A program made the translations under genes and the position numbers. 64,000 nt of DNA, from positions 22,322,077 to 22,386,076 of the forward strand of contig CM055737.1 of the NCBI GenBank assembly GCA_029465975.1, given 5' to 3'. Below are positions 1-11,709 of the stretch, piece by piece. Origin of the DNA: Dallia pectoralis (lineage: Eukaryota > Chordata > Actinopteri > Esociformes > Umbridae). The notes below the pieces were generated by a model, which did no database searches, was not told the origin of the DNA, and saw only the letters and a program-made list of their open reading frames with translations. Position 1 is the stretch's first letter. Each line of letters opens with the position of its first letter.

Positions 1-1207
1 ATTGTAAACATACACAATTGTTAAACAACAGTACTATTTAAATTAAAATGTGCAAACCTACAACAATGTGCAAAGTGCAACAAAATAAAACAAAACTACA
101 GTTTTTCAACTATTTTTTCAAAGAGGCCTAATAACCCTGTCTTGGCCTTGTTGTATCATATCCAAATTATGTTGTACACTTCAATCTTTTATACAGTCTA
201 TGGTTGTACAGCATGAAATCCTGTTCATTTTCTGCCCGGGAAGCGAATTATTTGCCGGCTTTCTCCGGCGTCCTTGTGTGATTCGGGGATTTGCTGGAAG
301 CACTTTAATCGCTATTCCAACGCAACAGGTTATGTTATGCACTGATATGAATTCATCTGCTAAAAAGAGTTAACTGTAGACAAACACATTGAGTAAAGGA
401 TAGTTGTAGAGAAATAGGGACAAATTAGCAATGTATCTTGGCGTTGAAATCAAGTCAAAAAGTAGCGATTTTAAAAATTCACTATTAAAATGGTTAAAAA
501 TATATATGTACAGTACTGCGTAGATCACAAAAACAATTATGTCGTAATCTCTTTTAAATCTGCTATTTAATCCGAAAATACTACATTTATGGGCCGCTTG
601 CTGATCTAGCAGCCACACATGCCTCGCAATGTGTTCTGGGTACCCTTGGTTCAAGTAAGCTCTTGAATATCTTGGTTTCCAAGGGTATATAGCCCTTCGT
701 CTTACCCCTGCCTTGATCAAAATGAGTATTCGGATAGCATCTTCTGTGTCGCGCGAACGCGCAAAACTAAGGGGAAGGGGTGTCCGAATATTCGGGAGTA
801 TCTCGGATTGGGCCCAATTCAGGGATATGTCATTTATCGTGCTGGGATATGTCATTTAATGTGCTGGGATCTGCACCATGACCACAAACACTGACCATGT
901 AGAGAAATTAAGTCCGCACCATGACCACAAACACTGACCATGCAGAGAAATGTCTGCACCATGACCACAAACACTGACCATGCAGAGAAAAGGGAGTCTC
1001 CACCATGACCATAAACATTGACTACAGAGAAAATGAGTCTCCATCATGACCATAAACACTGACCATGCGAGAAATGAAGTGGCACACGATGACCACAAAC
1101 ACTGACAAACACAGCCTATTATGCTATAAAATACCTAATGTTCAGTTGCCTCACTTGGAACTGCAGCCTCTAATTCATTTAGGAAAAAAATCCCTTATGG
1201 TCGGTCA
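1..1207 (-). repeat. Left arm of a 1.2-kb inverted repeat
   Basis: The reverse complement of this stretch reappears at 6287-7459. The first 20 bases match the complement of 7439-7459 with one extra T, and 1140-1207 matches 6287-6355. The arm contains part of a DNA transposon (1-813, the mirror of 6674-7459) and a minisatellite. The arm may extend left of the window, because the right-arm transposon continues past 7459. Arms differ by scattered substitutions and short indels. No coding region is supported in it. Confidence 0.85.
866..1110 (-). repeat. 44-bp minisatellite in the left inverted-repeat arm
   Basis: About five tandem units of 43-46 bp with the core accatgaccacaaacactga followed by ccatg and a gagaaat stretch. 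It is the mirror image of the array at 6378-6620. Reading frames through it give a repeated HGQCLWSW-type peptide only because the unit is iterated, and there is no sign of selection on it. Confidence 0.8.
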
Positions 1208-4200
1208 CTTCCCGTGCCATATATGAAGAACAGCTGAGATATTGTCCCAATCAATGCCAAATATGCCTTCCTGAACTGCTCATTTCGGGCAGAGGAAATG
1301 GCACTTCATCATACACTGCCGTTTTTCATGGTTTCTCCCCGCTTTAGCTCCCATCTCCCGGACTCATTCAAGTTTGTAATTTCTCCAGTAAACTCCCGTT
1401 ATTTATATGGCCCAAACTCCTTAAGAATTATTTGGATGGCAATGCTGGTAGCAACCCCGCAGCACCAGCCCCATTGATATCGCAATGTAAAAAAAATTGG
1501 GGCAGGTATGCTCTAGCGATGGCACAGTCCCATGCGAGTGCCCGGACCAGATACCCACGCTGACAGACAGGTGGCAATGACTCAAACTCTACTACCAGCG
1601 CTCTGGGCTGTCAATGAGAGAGAGCGCTCCAGCCAGGTCTAATCTCCTTCTGAGATAATTCCCAAGGAAATTTGCGACCACGCCCATGGACCGCTACTTC
1701 AAAGTGGCAAAAGGACTAATGAAAACACAGTCATCTTCCTAAATCGTTATGCTGCCAGATCATGTATATAACTGTGAAAGTGACTAATTTCTCGCTTCTT
1801 TAAAGTGCAATAGCAGCTGTATTTTCCATCATTCCACTTGACGTTATGGTAGATAAAGAATCAGGGCTAGCGTTCTGGTTTTATCTTCACTGTACAGATT
1901 ATGAAAACACATCGGTTTATAATGTTATATGTTTGAAGTTGTGAAATACTTTCATTGCTTAATACGGCGGATATGTCATGCATCTTAGATGGTCAATCTG
2001 AAGTTGTGCTGTGGTTCTAGGACAGCCACATCAGAGATTCAAAGTCGTGGCAACTATTTAGGGAGTTCTGTTCACTAATAACTGTTGTTGACATGTTCAA
2101 CGATACTACGAAAGATGGCATTATTTTCTCCGGCACAGCCACCACGGAGGTTGAGCCTACAGCCGCAGTGCCTATACCGGAAATTCAAACAAATGAACTT
2201 TACACAGGCTTTAACAAAACACGGGTTGTAACAAAAATAAATAGGACTACGCCTTAACGTAACACGTCCTTTCTGTTCAAGTTGCACTCGTAGTCAATCT
2301 CCTTACGCTGCTGTTTCCAACGTCTTATCATCACCCATTAAGACTAAGCTCCTGCAGCAGCCTCCCATTTCCTTTCCAACAGCCGATCATTCGCCTTCAA
2401 CTTAAAGCAGCAGTATATGCATTTCTCCGGTTCTACCATGAGGGTGAATAAATAACTACCGTAATGTAATACATTTGAGCTCGATTTAATCTCCCATCTC
2501 CAATTCTCCCGTTTGTTTTAGTTTCTCCTGTAAACTTCACATCAGTTTTGCATAGCCCCAAACTCCTTAAAACATATTTGGACCAATATGTTTGTCTAAT
2601 GTTGACTAGTTGCCAGATCTCGGATATACAGTATACACACAATCAATAAACAACACGGCACTTTGTCATTCGACTCGGCAACTTAGGCTAAGTCAGTTGC
2701 GCAGTAGATCTCCGCGCAGCTTCATTCAGACCCGAAGGCGAGCGATTAACAAAGAAAGCACTGCGGCAAGGAATGAGGTGTTCCTTACAAAGAAATTAAA
2801 GTACAACTGTAATCTAACATAGAGAGCATCATGGCAAGTGAATGAGGTGTTCCCAACAAATTAAAGCACAACTGTAAATTCAATAGCTAGAGAGAGCATC
2901 ATGTCAAGTGAATGAGGTGTTTCGCAAAGAAATTAAAGTACAGCTGTAAATTAATAGCTACAGAGAGTATCATGGCAATAAACATTTTTGTTGTGAATTT
3001 GTTGTGCAAATAACTGGGATACATTTTGGCATGATTTCATGGTATGCGATTACAGCAATATACAGTGAAATATACCAAAATTTACTGTAATTTTATATCT
3101 GTGACATTACAATGCGTTGTTGTAAAATCACAATTGTATACTGTAATTTCACAGCTTCAATGATAAAGCAATTACTGTGGGATATTACAGCACATTACTG
3201 GGGGAATTATAATCTTTTGCTGTACACCACATAATAAGGCCTCTGTACTTTACAGTGGTACTGTGAAAGTATAATGTACAAGTGGACAATAATTTACTGT
3301 GAATTTACAATGTACACTGTAGTTGGCATGAAATTGTCCATTTATCATGAATTCTGATAATCATTGTACACAATTAGCCCCTCCCCCAACAAACAACTCT
3401 GAGGTAAAGTCAATGTTAGCCAAACAGCATATTTATTGCACAACAAATCTTTGACAATGTATACCAGATGCCAAGAACTTCAAGAAATTCAACTTTCAGT
3501 CATAAAAGCCATCCTTAAAATGCAGAAAATGCAGAGAAATTGTGCAAACTTCTGGTAAATTCAACTACCTGTCTCACAATTTACTCATTCAACTAGCTGT
3601 GTCACAATAACAGTAATGGACAGGATGGGAATGAGGGCTCCCTTCATGGCAAAGATAAAGAGAGCAAGGGAGAGAGCGGTGAAGGAATGTCAAAGGGGTC
3701 ATGGCGCTCCTCAGTCTCCACATTATAATGAGTCGGGTCGTGGAATTTAAAGGGAAGAGTACAGAGACTGTTCTTTCTTTAAATAAATGGTACCATTTAC
3801 TCAAGATTCATGAACTGGAGAAAGCAATACAATACATGCCAAGTCAAATGCTCAAACATTATTAGGTTGAACTAGGTTATATATATACACGTGTATATAT
3901 GTATTATAATAATGGTCACACACGTCCAGTATAAAACCTCCTGTACTGGTTGTTATGAATTTGGAGCTTATGTTATCCTATCCTCCCTGTACTTGTTATT
4001 AACTCTGGAGTCCCTCCTATCCGGAACCTAATGTATCACATGTGAACACATCCTGCACCTGGGGGAGGATAATGACTCCCAAGGAACTGAACTTACTTAA
4101 AGCAGAATCCATTCAGATTTAGACAATAATGATAATACATAATTATAAAATATTGAATATATAAATACAATATTTAAAATTCCACTTACAGTCCATTACT

Positions 4201-6286
4201 TAAACAGCATTGTGGAAATATCTGTGGGAAAGTGCAAAGTTGTCTGAAAATTACAAAAACAACAAGGCTACTCAAAAACTGAGCCTGACGACTACCGCCT
4301 GCAAAAAAACTATGATGCCCCACTCAAAGTCATTAAGGCGTTCACACTGCAGGGCTCAATGCTCAATTCGGATTTTTTTATAAAGGCTGCCCAAGTATTT
4401 CCACCAAATGTGACTCTTAGATCTCCCTGTGTGAACGAATGACCTAGAAGTGACTCAGATGCAGAAGAGTACCTTGAACGGCCAATCTGACGCCACTTGT
4501 TGTTTGCGGAAGTAACGTTAGCTAAAAATGGATGTCACAGTGGAGCTCTGCTTAGGATATTCAAGTTATTTCCCAACGGAGCCAGCATAATTATACCTCT
4601 CGTTTTTAGAAGAAAACTAAACTAGTTATTTTATCTTCTCATTCCCGCCTTACATCAACGGAGAATTATGACGCTTGTTTGAGCATCAATGACGCGGTTG
4701 GATACATGTGACTCGGCCGCTCAGATTGAAGTCTCATTGGAAAAGATCGATAATGCGTTTGACGGATCACATACCTGAAGTGGCCCGGCCCATTTGAAAA
4801 AGATCGACCTGGGTCAACTAAGACTGTCATGAAAAGATCAGATACAGTGCTTTATATAGGGGCAAACAAATCTGAATTAGGCTGTTTCAGCCTGTGTTCT
4901 AGGCCCAAGTTTCTCAAAAGGGCGCCTGCGCGGCTCCATTGTTGTCCGCTCTTGGTCTTTGAGCCTCTTTCACGATTGATGCCCTCTGGAAGCACCTGTT
5001 GGCAAAGATAGTTTCAGTTTTGCAATAGATCACAGTGGCTACTTTCTGCAGACAGCAATTTATTTGGATATGTGCTGTGTTTGCTGTGCTTTTCCTCACA
5101 TCAAACCTTTCTATTAGATTTAAGAGTAACTCAAACTATAGATCTTACTCACCAATTTTGTTAGCCATTTTTAGCCAAGGTGCCTCAGGATTAGCCTGCT
5201 CCGGAGCTAAAGTGTTGATTCTCTTACTATTAGAGGCCATATCAACGTGCGCCGCCACTGAAATGCATCTTCACGCAATTGGCCAGTTGGTAAATTAAAA
5301 CTAAACTCTTGTTGAAAGTATGACAAACACATCCTTTTTAATTAAGGGCCTGAGAGCATTTTGTTCTGCTTTTAAAGAAAATGTGTCATCTACTTCATTC
5401 AATACATTCGTGATTTCGCAATAGACGCTTCTGAAATCACCATCATAAGTAGCCGCCCCAAAACAAAATAAGTAGCTGTGATTGACCGCAGTGTATTTGC
5501 CAGCATAATATGTGCAGAAACTCAGACTGATCTGCAGAGCCGAAATGAGGAGTCTGTGATCAGGATGGTCTCACCAGGCTAGCCTGAGATACTCCCGCTT
5601 GTTAGCATTTTAGACTCAAGACAATCATTGAGTTGAAGCCTGTACTATAATGTGAATTACAAGACAAATGTGATCTTTATAAAATACCTTTGAATGAACT
5701 CCAGCGCCGACGTCCAGCGGCAGATACGCAAGGCAAGCAGCTACCCGGTAATAAGAAAGGGTGTGGGCCCATCAGCCTGCGCCATGTCTCTCTGAAGGAT
5801 ATGGGGCTATCCAGAGGGCTTCATCATGTCACCTGAAAATGAAACAGATACAATATTTATGTGTTATGAGCACTCATGCATCTGCTTAAGATACAAAGGG
5901 CTATACAAAAGTAATTTTATTTTAATTATACTTATTTATTGTATTATGTAGGATTTCTAGAATGAAAACAAAATAATGAGTTAGAAATGTCGATACTAGA
6001 TCAAAGCAAGACATCTTGAAATGATCAATCAGGGGTGCCTGGAAAGCCCCCGTAGTATTGACGCCTCACAGCAGTGCACATGGCTGTAATATAGCTAATA
6101 ATAATATAGCATGGATTTGTGGATAAAGGATAAATAGTGTTCATTGGTCAGAGGTAGTAATCATGCAAGGTAAATGTTACATATAATCACTCATTTTGCA
6201 TTTTCAGTATTTGAATAAAAATCAACTTCGGGCATCAAACTCTTTCAGCTCTTTTGAAGTACAACATTAGGAGCCACAAGATGCGA
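1208..6286. other. Spacer between inverted-repeat arms, no recognisable gene
   Basis: Five kilobases of AT-rich DNA with no convincing exon. I see a diverged direct repeat of about 100 bp (1335-1436 and 2484-2585, sharing ctcccatctcc at the start and a ccaaactcctta block near the end), a short tandem repeat at 2772-2980, and an AT-rich block at 3030-3330 in which TTACTGTA-like motifs recur. Around 4320-4860 there are phrases resembling non-autonomous fish DNA transposons (for example ggcgttcacactgcagggc), but no termini could be fixed. The longest open frames (60-90 codons) have no recognisable domain and are probably chance. Confidence 0.5.
2772..2980 (+). repeat. Three-unit ~70-bp tandem repeat
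   Basis: Three consecutive units start with gaatgaggtgtt and end with gagagcatcatggcaagt or a close variant, at about 2772, 2842 and 2911. The last unit ends in gagagtatcatggcaata. Units differ by small indels. No function is suggested. Confidence 0.75.
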
Positions 6287-7459
6287 CCATAAGGGATTTT
6301 TTTCTAAATGAATTAGAGGGCTGCAGTTCAAGTGAGGCAACTGAACATTGAGTATTTTATAGCATAATAGGCTGTGTTTGTCAGTGTTTGTGGTCATAGT
6401 GTACCTTCATTTCTCTGCATGGTCAGTGTTTATGGTCATGATGGAGACTCATTTTCTCTGCATGGTCAATGTTTATGGTCATGGTGGAGACTCCTTTCTC
6501 TGCATGGTCAGTGTTTGTGGTCATGGTGCAGACTTCATTTCTCTGCATGGTCAGTGTTTGTGGTCATGGTGCAGACTTAATTTCTCTACATGGTCAGTGT
6601 TTGTGGTCATGGTGCAGACTCCCAGCACATTAAATGACATATCCCAGCACATTAAATGACATATCCTGAATTAGGCCCAATCCGAATACTCCCGAATCGG
6701 ACACGCCCTTAGTTTTGCGCGTTCGCAGACACAAGTGCTGTCAGTCTCATTTTGATCAAGACGAAGGGGGTAAGACGAAGGGCTCATATACCCCTTGAAA
6801 CCAAGATATTCAAGAGCTTACTTGAAACCAAGGGTACTGAACACATTAGAGGCGTCAACTTAATGGCTGCTAGATCAGCAAGCGACCCATAAATGTAGTA
6901 TTTTGGTTAAATACTTTGAATTTAAAAATTCCGACATAATTGTTTGCTTGATCTACGCAGTGCTACATATATATTTTAACCATTTTAATAATTGAATTTT
7001 AAAATCGCTACTTTTTGACAGTTTTCAACGCCAAAGATACATTGCTAATTTGTCCCTATTTCTCTGACTATCCTTTACTCAATGCATGTTTGTCTACAGT
7101 TAACTCTTTTTAGCAGATAATTCATATCAGTGCATAACATAACCTGTTGCGTTGGAATAGCGATTAAAGTGCTTTACATACCGTCGAATCACACAAGGGC
7201 CGGAGGAAAGCCGGCAAATAGTCGCTTTCGGGCAGAAAATGAACAGAAGTTTCATGCTGTACAGCACTAGACTGTATAAAGATTAGATTGTACAACATGA
7301 ATTTGGATATGATACAGGCCAAGACAGAGGTTATTGGGCCTCTTTGAAAAAATGGTTGAAAAACTGTAGTTTGTTTGTTGTTGCACTTTGCACATTGTTG
7401 TGAGTTTTGCATTTAATTTAAATAGTACTGTTGTTTAACAATTGTGTATGTTTTACAAT
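6287..7459 (+). repeat. Right arm of the 1.2-kb inverted repeat
   Basis: This is the mirror copy of 1-1207. It contains the minisatellite at 6378-6620 and the first half of the Harbinger-like element that starts at 6674. Because the element continues beyond 7459 while the left copy is cut by the window edge, the duplication may be longer than seen. Confidence 0.85.
6378..6620 (+). repeat. 44-bp minisatellite in the right inverted-repeat arm
   Basis: Five to six units of 43-45 bp with the core catggtcagtgtttgtggtc followed by atggtgcagact and a ttctctg stretch. Overlapping open frames of 68 and 93 codons exist here, but their peptide is just the repeated minisatellite translation. Confidence 0.85.
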
Positions 7460-8262
7460 GTTGTTCAATAAATACAGGTTTTGATTAGGGTTTCTGTACA
7501 TCGATCAATGACATTCAAAGCAGTGATCACTGAATCAGATATACAAACACCATGCAGTGTGGATTAAAATATTTATTAGAAACAGCCTTCAGTTGTAAGC
7601 AAGCAGGTTTATTTATATAGCACGTGTGCTTTACAAAAACATTAAAAACAATAGTACACAGAAGAACATCTGCATCCATATGCACCGCCACCAAAGTAAA
7701 CATATAACTACTACATACATCGAACCATATCGCCCAGTATAGGCGTGTTGGGGTTTATGGCACAGTATCTTGTTGGACCACCAGTCTGGAAAATAAAACA
7801 ATTTTACACCATTAATGGCTGAGTTGGGAAAATGTTTGCTACCTTGTTGGTTAGTTCCGTGAACTTTAAATACACTACGATAATGTGTTGTTTGCAACCA
7901 ATCATTACATACCATAAGTTAAACTACCAGCATTCGTAGGCGTCGTAGACCCTCTTCTCGCTTGATGTCTGCGATTTATTTATGAACAATCGCAAAAACA
8001 TAACTACTCAAATCCACGCAATCGACATACACACTTTTCAGACTGCTGCATCTCGGAAGTTTTGAGATCCCAGCATTTGTGTCGCCCTCTGGATTACGTA
8101 ACCCAGCCAGCTAGCGGCGATGTATGATGACGTAATCAAAACCGGTGGTGTCCCAATTCCCTGGGAGACGTGGCCCTTACCAGTCGGTTTTCGAGGGGAC
8201 GGGGAGGGTAAGTGGGGGTAGGGCTAAGGGGAAGGGTAGAGTGGGGTGTCCCGGATTGGGCC
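6674..8262. mobile_element. Non-autonomous Harbinger/PIF-like DNA transposon (1.6 kb)
   Basis: The left end reads ggcccaatccg, then ggacacgcccttag after a short insertion. The right end, reverse-complemented, reads ggcccaatccgggacacccc and later ccttccccttag. So the ends form imperfect terminal inverted repeats rich in CCCCTT. The element is flanked on both sides by TTA (6671-6673 and 8263-8265), fitting the TWA target-site duplication known for PIF/Harbinger transposons. No transposase or Myb-like protein is visible, so it would be mobilised in trans. Around 7600-7660 it carries a phrase (gcaggtttatttatatagca) common in dispersed fish repeats, perhaps a nested insertion. Family placement is inferred from the ends and duplication only. 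Confidence 0.55.
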
Positions 8263-9095
8263 TTAGTACTCCTTGAGTAGCTTAGCTGAAAATAATGCCA
8301 TCTTTCGTGATATCGTTGAGCGTAATAACAACTGTTTACAATGAGTGAACAGAACTCCTAAATAGTTGCACGACTTTGAATCTACAACGTGGCGTTTCCT
8401 AGGCATAGGCAACCTAGGCGGTCGCCTAGGGCGCCATCTGTTGAGGCGCTGAAGGGCGCTAACTCTCCACCTCCACACACGTAAAAAACAAAATGTATGA
8501 GAAAATAAATATTTATGTATTTCATTTTAATTATTTGAAAAATAGAACCTCAGACTTATTTTTGTTAAAGAGACATAGAGTGTCCTTAATACTAGGAGCG
8601 CCAGATCATCCCAATTATACCTATATTCCCATCCACAGCTTCACCATCCATCACATTGTAACCTGCCATCAACAGCATCAGATCATCTACTGTGTTATCC
8701 TAAATGAACTGAATTACAATGATTTATGAAGTAAAACATTTAAAATATTATGTATTTATTGTCTTATGTAACCTTAAATACAAAATAAAAACCATGATTT
8801 TGAAATGCACAGGCTATGACATTTTAAATTTCTAAAAATGAAATTTCAGAAAAATGAAAATCCATCCAAACTGTATATTTCTATTTTGATGTAGTGCTAA
8901 AACATTTTAGATCACAAAGGGACGTGCAAATCAAATGATTTGCTCATGATTGGCGATAAACAATTCTATTTATATTTTATTTCTCCGGTCCACAGTCGGC
9001 ACACAGCTTCAGTTGTTTGTTATACAGGATCATACTGTAATTGACATTTGGGTGAAAATAATGATATTACGGCACTATCTGCAGAATGTGGCCGA
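8263..9095. other. AT-rich stretch before the first gap, nothing coding
   Basis: I see no gene. At about 8400-8460 there is a short GC-rich self-complementary segment (cctaggcggtcgcctagg) that resembles debris of fish hAT-type repeats, but it cannot be assigned. The remainder is AT-rich with only short chance frames. Confidence 0.4.
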
Positions 9096-9595
9096 NNNNN
9101 NNNNNNNNNNNNNNNNNNNNNNNNNNNNNNNNNNNNNNNNNNNNNNNNNNNNNNNNNNNNNNNNNNNNNNNNNNNNNNNNNNNNNNNNNNNNNNNNNNNN
9201 NNNNNNNNNNNNNNNNNNNNNNNNNNNNNNNNNNNNNNNNNNNNNNNNNNNNNNNNNNNNNNNNNNNNNNNNNNNNNNNNNNNNNNNNNNNNNNNNNNNN
9301 NNNNNNNNNNNNNNNNNNNNNNNNNNNNNNNNNNNNNNNNNNNNNNNNNNNNNNNNNNNNNNNNNNNNNNNNNNNNNNNNNNNNNNNNNNNNNNNNNNNN
9401 NNNNNNNNNNNNNNNNNNNNNNNNNNNNNNNNNNNNNNNNNNNNNNNNNNNNNNNNNNNNNNNNNNNNNNNNNNNNNNNNNNNNNNNNNNNNNNNNNNNN
9501 NNNNNNNNNNNNNNNNNNNNNNNNNNNNNNNNNNNNNNNNNNNNNNNNNNNNNNNNNNNNNNNNNNNNNNNNNNNNNNNNNNNNNNNNNNNNNNN
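9096..9595. other. Assembly gap (500 N)
   Basis: Exactly 500 N, a placeholder length. Any open frame crossing it is meaningless. If the palindrome to the right is real, the missing sequence should include the reverse transcriptase and protease part of the left Ty3/gypsy copy. Confidence 0.98.
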
Positions 9596-11330
9596 GTGGT
9601 TAAAGCTCTGTCTGAGTGGAGGCACTTGGCTGGGGGCCCGAGACACCCGTTTGTAGTCTGGACTGACCGTAACCTGGAGTATATTAGGGCAGCTAGGAGA
9701 CTGAATCCTCGTCAGAGTAGGTGGGGCGTTATTTTTTGCTGGTTTGACTTTCGATCTCGTACATTCAATTTAAAAAAACGTCAAGGCAGACGCACTGTCA
9801 GATTGTATGACACCACGAGAGATATGTGGATAATTCTCCCATTTTCCCTCTTCCTGTAGTGGCACCGGTGGTGTGGGGCGGTGGATGCGGACATCCAGCG
9901 GGCGTTACGCTGCAGAACCAGCTCCCCCACCATGCCCAGAGGGCGTGTCTACGTGCCGCTGGATGATCGTGATGCGTCTGATCTGCTGGGCCCACACATC
10001 GGTGTCAACTGGACACCCTGGGATTAGTCGGACAGTGCGCTGTCTCACCAATAGATATTGAGTGGCTGTCTGGCCAAGGATGTGAGGGTGTATGTTGCCT
10101 CCTGTTGCGCTCAGAGTAAGGCACCTAGACACCTTCGGGGGGTAAGTTACATCCTTTGCCCGTTCCACGGCGACCATGTAGTCACATATTAGTGTTGATT
10201 TTGACTGACCTCCCTCTCAAGGTCACACTACAGTCCTGGTTGTCGTGGACCGTTTCTCCAAGGCTGCACTCTGCCCATGCAGATCCTCATTTGCAATGGC
10301 CTGCAGTTGTGGAGCCCTTGTTCATTTCAGCCTCGGATCCGGACATCAGCTCAGCCCGGGGTCCCAGTTTACGTCGAAGGTCTGGAGGCGTCATGAGGCG
10401 GTTGGGGGTCTCGGTCAGTCTGACCTCCTGAGTATCACCCGAGGCTAATGGGCAGGTGGAACGAGTCCAATCCAGGAGATAGGGAGGTTTCTGAGATCGT
10501 ATTGCCAGGACCGGCCAGAGGTGGCGGAGTTTTGCCATGGGCAGAGTATGCTCAAACTAAACGTCACTCCTCTACTGACATGTCACCTTTTCAGTGTCTT
10601 AGGGTATCAGCGGTCCTGGCCCCTTAGCATGAGCCAGCCCGAGACCGAGACTCCAGCGGTGGACGACTGGTTCCGGCGCGCGGAGGACACGTGGATTGTG
10701 GCTCTTCGGCACCTGCGCGCCGGACAACGTCAAGAGTCCGCCGCTGACCGGAGACGTAGTGACACGCCAAACTACGCTCGGGGGATCGGGTCTGGCTCTC
10801 GGCAGAAACCTTCCGCTCCGCCTGCCCTGCCGGGCTGGCTCCGCGGTTTGTGGGGGCCGTTTAAAGTCACTGAGGAGAGTGAACGAGGTAACCTACCGAT
10901 TACAGCTGCCACCTGATTATCTGAATTAATGCCTCGTTCCATGTGTCTCTCCTCGGGCCGGTGGTCGCTGGTCCCTCCAGCAATCAGGTGAGAGAGGTCC
11001 CCCACCCCCTGGACATTGAGGGGGTCGTGATACCGTGTCAGCACCATCAGAGACTCCAGACGCCGGAGAGGGCCTCCAGTACCTTGTGGAGTGGGAGAGT
11101 GCGGTCCGGAGGAAACGCTGTTGGAGTGCCGAGGGGACGTACTCGATCTACGTTAGTGGAGCGTTCCATCGTCGGCGGCCTGATCGTCAGCTCCGCGTCC
11201 TCCGGGTCGGCCTCTGGTCGGCGGCGACGGTGACTGGAGCCGCCACGTCAGGGGAGTACAGCGAGAATCCCTCTGGCGCAGCTCCCCTGCCTACTCTGGT
11301 GGCGGGTTTCGTGGATTCGTAATCGCCGAC
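9596..11330 (+). pseudogene. Ty3/gypsy retrotransposon pol, 3' part, left copy (broken)
   Basis: Remnant of a retrotransposon polyprotein, truncated on the left by the gap and broken by many frameshifts. In order along the strand are the end of the RNase H domain (about 9599-9790, with the WTD and NLEYIR motifs typical of gypsy elements), the integrase zinc-binding region (about 9990-10150), the integrase core start with a readable VVVDRFSKAA-like stretch (about 10230-10280), the distal core (to about 10900), and a chromodomain (about 11030-11240, with LQYLVEWE and a diverged HRRRPDR). In intact elements these domains copy RNA to DNA, insert it, and steer insertion toward modified histones. 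No single frame spans more than one domain, so it cannot make a working protein. A longer copy in opposite orientation lies at 27536-30839. Confidence 0.85.
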
Positions 11331-11355
11331 GTATTAGCGGCCGCCGCCCCCTCAT

Positions 11356-11709
11356 TGTCACTTTGTCTAGTCTGTCTATTGCACACACCTGGTGTTCCAT
11401 TCCCCATTAGTCTCCTATACCAAACTCCTCTGTGGTCATGTCCTCGTATTAGTATTGTTGACTGTTATGCGTGTGTACACTTCCCGAGCGTTATATTAGA
11501 GACATTTGTGTGTCTATTTTCTTATTGAGCCCTTGTTGTCGGGCCTTTACTTTTAAGCGCTGTGTCGCTGGTTTTGTTCGGTTACGGTACTAGTGAGTAC
11601 TTAGAAAGTGGCGTTGTCAGGTTACGTAAAACCTCACATCAACGCTGGATCCTGGTCTGCCTCCTTTTCTGCATTTACACCTGCGGCTAAGACACAGGCC
11701 GGCGTGACA
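11356..11709 (+). mobile_element. Probable 3' LTR of the left Ty3/gypsy copy
   Basis: Starts 26 bases after the chromodomain frame ends. The segment begins TGTCAC and ends GTGACA, a perfect 6-bp inverted terminus with TG...CA ends as expected for an LTR, and is 354 bp long. The mirrored copy (27166-27535) contains attaaa near its 3' side, a plausible polyadenylation signal. The matching 5' LTR is not in the window, so target-site duplication cannot be tested. I did not see a convincing polypurine tract just upstream. Confidence 0.6.

Noticed and set aside
6374..6659. Small tryptophan-rich repeat protein (HGQCLWSW repeats)
   Set aside because: Two overlapping frames give the same kind of peptide from a 44-bp minisatellite. 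Unit length is not a multiple of three, and the mirrored copy breaks differently.
9020..9859. Open frames of about 200-250 codons across the gap
   Set aside because: They consist mostly of N. The same applies to frames over 30699-31479 and 51488-52196.
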